DNA from: Entophlyctis helioformis
Lineage: Eukaryota; Chytridiomycota; Chytridiomycetes; Chytridiales; Chytriomycetaceae
Assembly (NCBI GenBank): GCA_025526915.1
Contig: JAHLKH010000028.1
Coordinates: forward strand, 62,001 to 126,000
Length of the DNA stretch: 64,000 nt
Reading direction: 5' to 3'
The notes under the pieces are model-generated. The model did not search any database. It saw only the letters and a program-made list of their open reading frames with translations, and was not told the origin of the DNA. Both the position numbers and the translations under genes were made by a program. Shown here piece by piece: positions 63,043-64,000 of this stretch (position 1 is its first letter; each line of letters opens with the position of its first letter).

Positions 63043-64000
63043 TCACATGGAACCCGCAGTGCTCTGGCGCGACTCGACCGCCACGCCGATCGTGTGAGCA
63101 TGGCCGGCACTCCCGACATGGAACACGTGGAGTACAGGGATCTTGCCATTGGCCAACGCCGCCGCGACCCGGCCGCGCTGTTTCGCATTGTGCCGGCCCT
63201 TGGCCACCATGCCGGCCGCAACAAACACCAGATCGCCCAGCACGAGCCGGTGGTTCTCCAGCACGGCCAACACGATCCTCGGCGCGATCGTTGCGCACGT
63301 TTCCGTGTCGGGCACCTCGATGACGGCTGTGGGCGTGCCGGCCAGCATGAACACGGCACTGGAACGCCGTCAGTGAGTGAGAGTAAGAGCGAGATCGAGC
63401 GAGTGTGAAAGTGTTAGCGTCCAGGCTCGCATAGCACACGAGGGCAAAAGTCATCCCCGACACGCAGTCTCACCATCCGTCGGCAGGGATGCTCGCATGC
63501 GCCATCTCGATCGTCTGTTCAATGTCGGCCGGGTCATGCACAAGCCCGTGGACACACATCTCGTCGGCGATCGCGCCGAGCGTGAACAGCGCCATGTCGT
63601 ACGGGTGGTCGGGGATCACCAGCGCGTGCCAGCCGAGCGGCGTGGTGGTGTCGGCAAGTAGAGCACCAGCACCAGTCGCGGTTGTGGATGACCGGCCGAG
63701 CGTGCGGGCACGTGCCGCGTGGCCGGGTTTGGGCACCGGCCACATGAACCCGCGGTCGCCCGTGCGCGTGAAACGCAGCGTCGGGCTCAGATCAGGCAGC
63801 ACGAGCCCAAACTGGATGGCGCTGGCCGGCTGGGCCGTTGACGATGCCGACGGATGGCGGTTGTGCGATACTGGCGTTGACGAGTTGCTGGCGTTGGCGT
63901 TGGCGTTGGCGTTGCTGCTGCGACGCAAGCCGGCATGGAGGGACGAATTGGACGCGACGGCAATGTCCAGCCCGTCCACCGTGCCGTCCGAGCTGACCCA
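63043..64000 (-). CDS. Unrecognised conserved-looking protein (partial, 5' end outside window)
   Basis: Two exons, beyond 64000-63474 and 63358-63043, in phase across a gtgaga donor. The upstream exon reads DGLDIAVASNSSLHAGLRR, an Asn/Ala/Ser repeat, LVLPDLSPTLRFTRTGDRGF, MWPVPKPGHAARARTLGR, TTPLGWHALVIPDHPYDMAL and FTLGAIADEMCVHGLVHDPA; the last exon reads AVFMLAGTPTAVIEVPDTET, NHRLVLGDLVFVAAGMVAKG and ends at 63043. It has no membrane span. The even spacing of polar and hydrophobic residues suggests a globular enzyme or coat protein, but I do not recognise it. Confidence 0.6.

Overview
This window is nuclear DNA of an intron-rich, GC-rich, gene-dense opisthokont, most likely a zoosporic (flagellated, chytrid-like) fungus. 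The flagellate call rests on a DNAAF5/HEATR2 gene (axonemal dynein pre-assembly factor, 39.0-42.3 kb). Fungal-type two-copy Slt2/ERK MAP kinases, short GT-AG introns (about 60-150 bp), and a mix of genes lost from yeasts but kept in early-diverging fungi (FAAP100-like, Bin3/MEPCE, LARP7, AP-4-like sigma) fit this. A non-fungal flagellated opisthokont is not excluded.

Layout. 1-2.5 kb (-): 3' part of an unrecognised multi-spanning membrane protein. 4.6-5.6 (+): MDR-type enone/alkenal reductase. 5.9-11.7 (-): kinesin-4 motor, directly preceded by an F-box/WD40 protein (11.8-14.9, -) from which it may not be separate. 15.0-16.3 (+): Bin3/MEPCE RNA methylphosphate capping enzyme. 16.4-17.8 (-): uncharacterised. 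17.9-19.3 (-): RRP8 and 19.3-21.9 (-): UTP6, both ribosome biogenesis. 22.3-24.9 (+): a FAAP100-like Fanconi core protein. 25.2-26.9 (-): Ydj1/DNAJA chaperone with CaaX box. 27.4-28.8 (-): PQ-loop lysosome/vacuole amino-acid transporter. 29.4-34.8: head-to-head pair of TEY MAP kinases that share a near-identical intron-containing tract. 35.1-38.9 (+): REV1. 39.0-42.3 (-): DNAAF5. 42.3-44.0 (-): C2H2 zinc-finger protein. 44.4-47.8 (+): polytopic membrane protein. 48.3-48.9 (-): fragment of a P-loop NTPase followed by short tandem repeats. 49.1-49.9 (+): adaptor sigma subunit. 50.0-52.1 (-): LARP7. 52.2-53.2 (+): RWDD1/Gir2. 53.4-54.7 (-): F-box plus RPEL protein. 55.0-57.0 (-): S-adenosylmethionine decarboxylase. 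58.0-60.1 (-): ALG10. 60.4-62.9 (+): cytosolic arginyl-tRNA synthetase. 63.0-64.0 (-): 3' part of an unrecognised gene.

How genes relate. Bin3 and LARP7 are partners on 7SK in animals and in telomerase/U6 RNPs in fission yeast, and both are here. REV1 and FAAP100 both belong to DNA crosslink repair and tolerance. RRP8 and UTP6 both act on pre-rRNA. Neighbours are mostly housekeeping genes with short shared promoters, and there is no sign of a secondary-metabolite or mobile gene cluster.

Exon boundaries were set by hand from GT-AG signals and codon phase; genes described with exact exon lists have consistent phase throughout unless stated. Several conserved genes carry isolated one-base frame breaks, mostly missing bases in short homopolymers, which look like uncorrected assembly errors rather than pseudogenes. 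No tRNA, rRNA or CRISPR was recognised.
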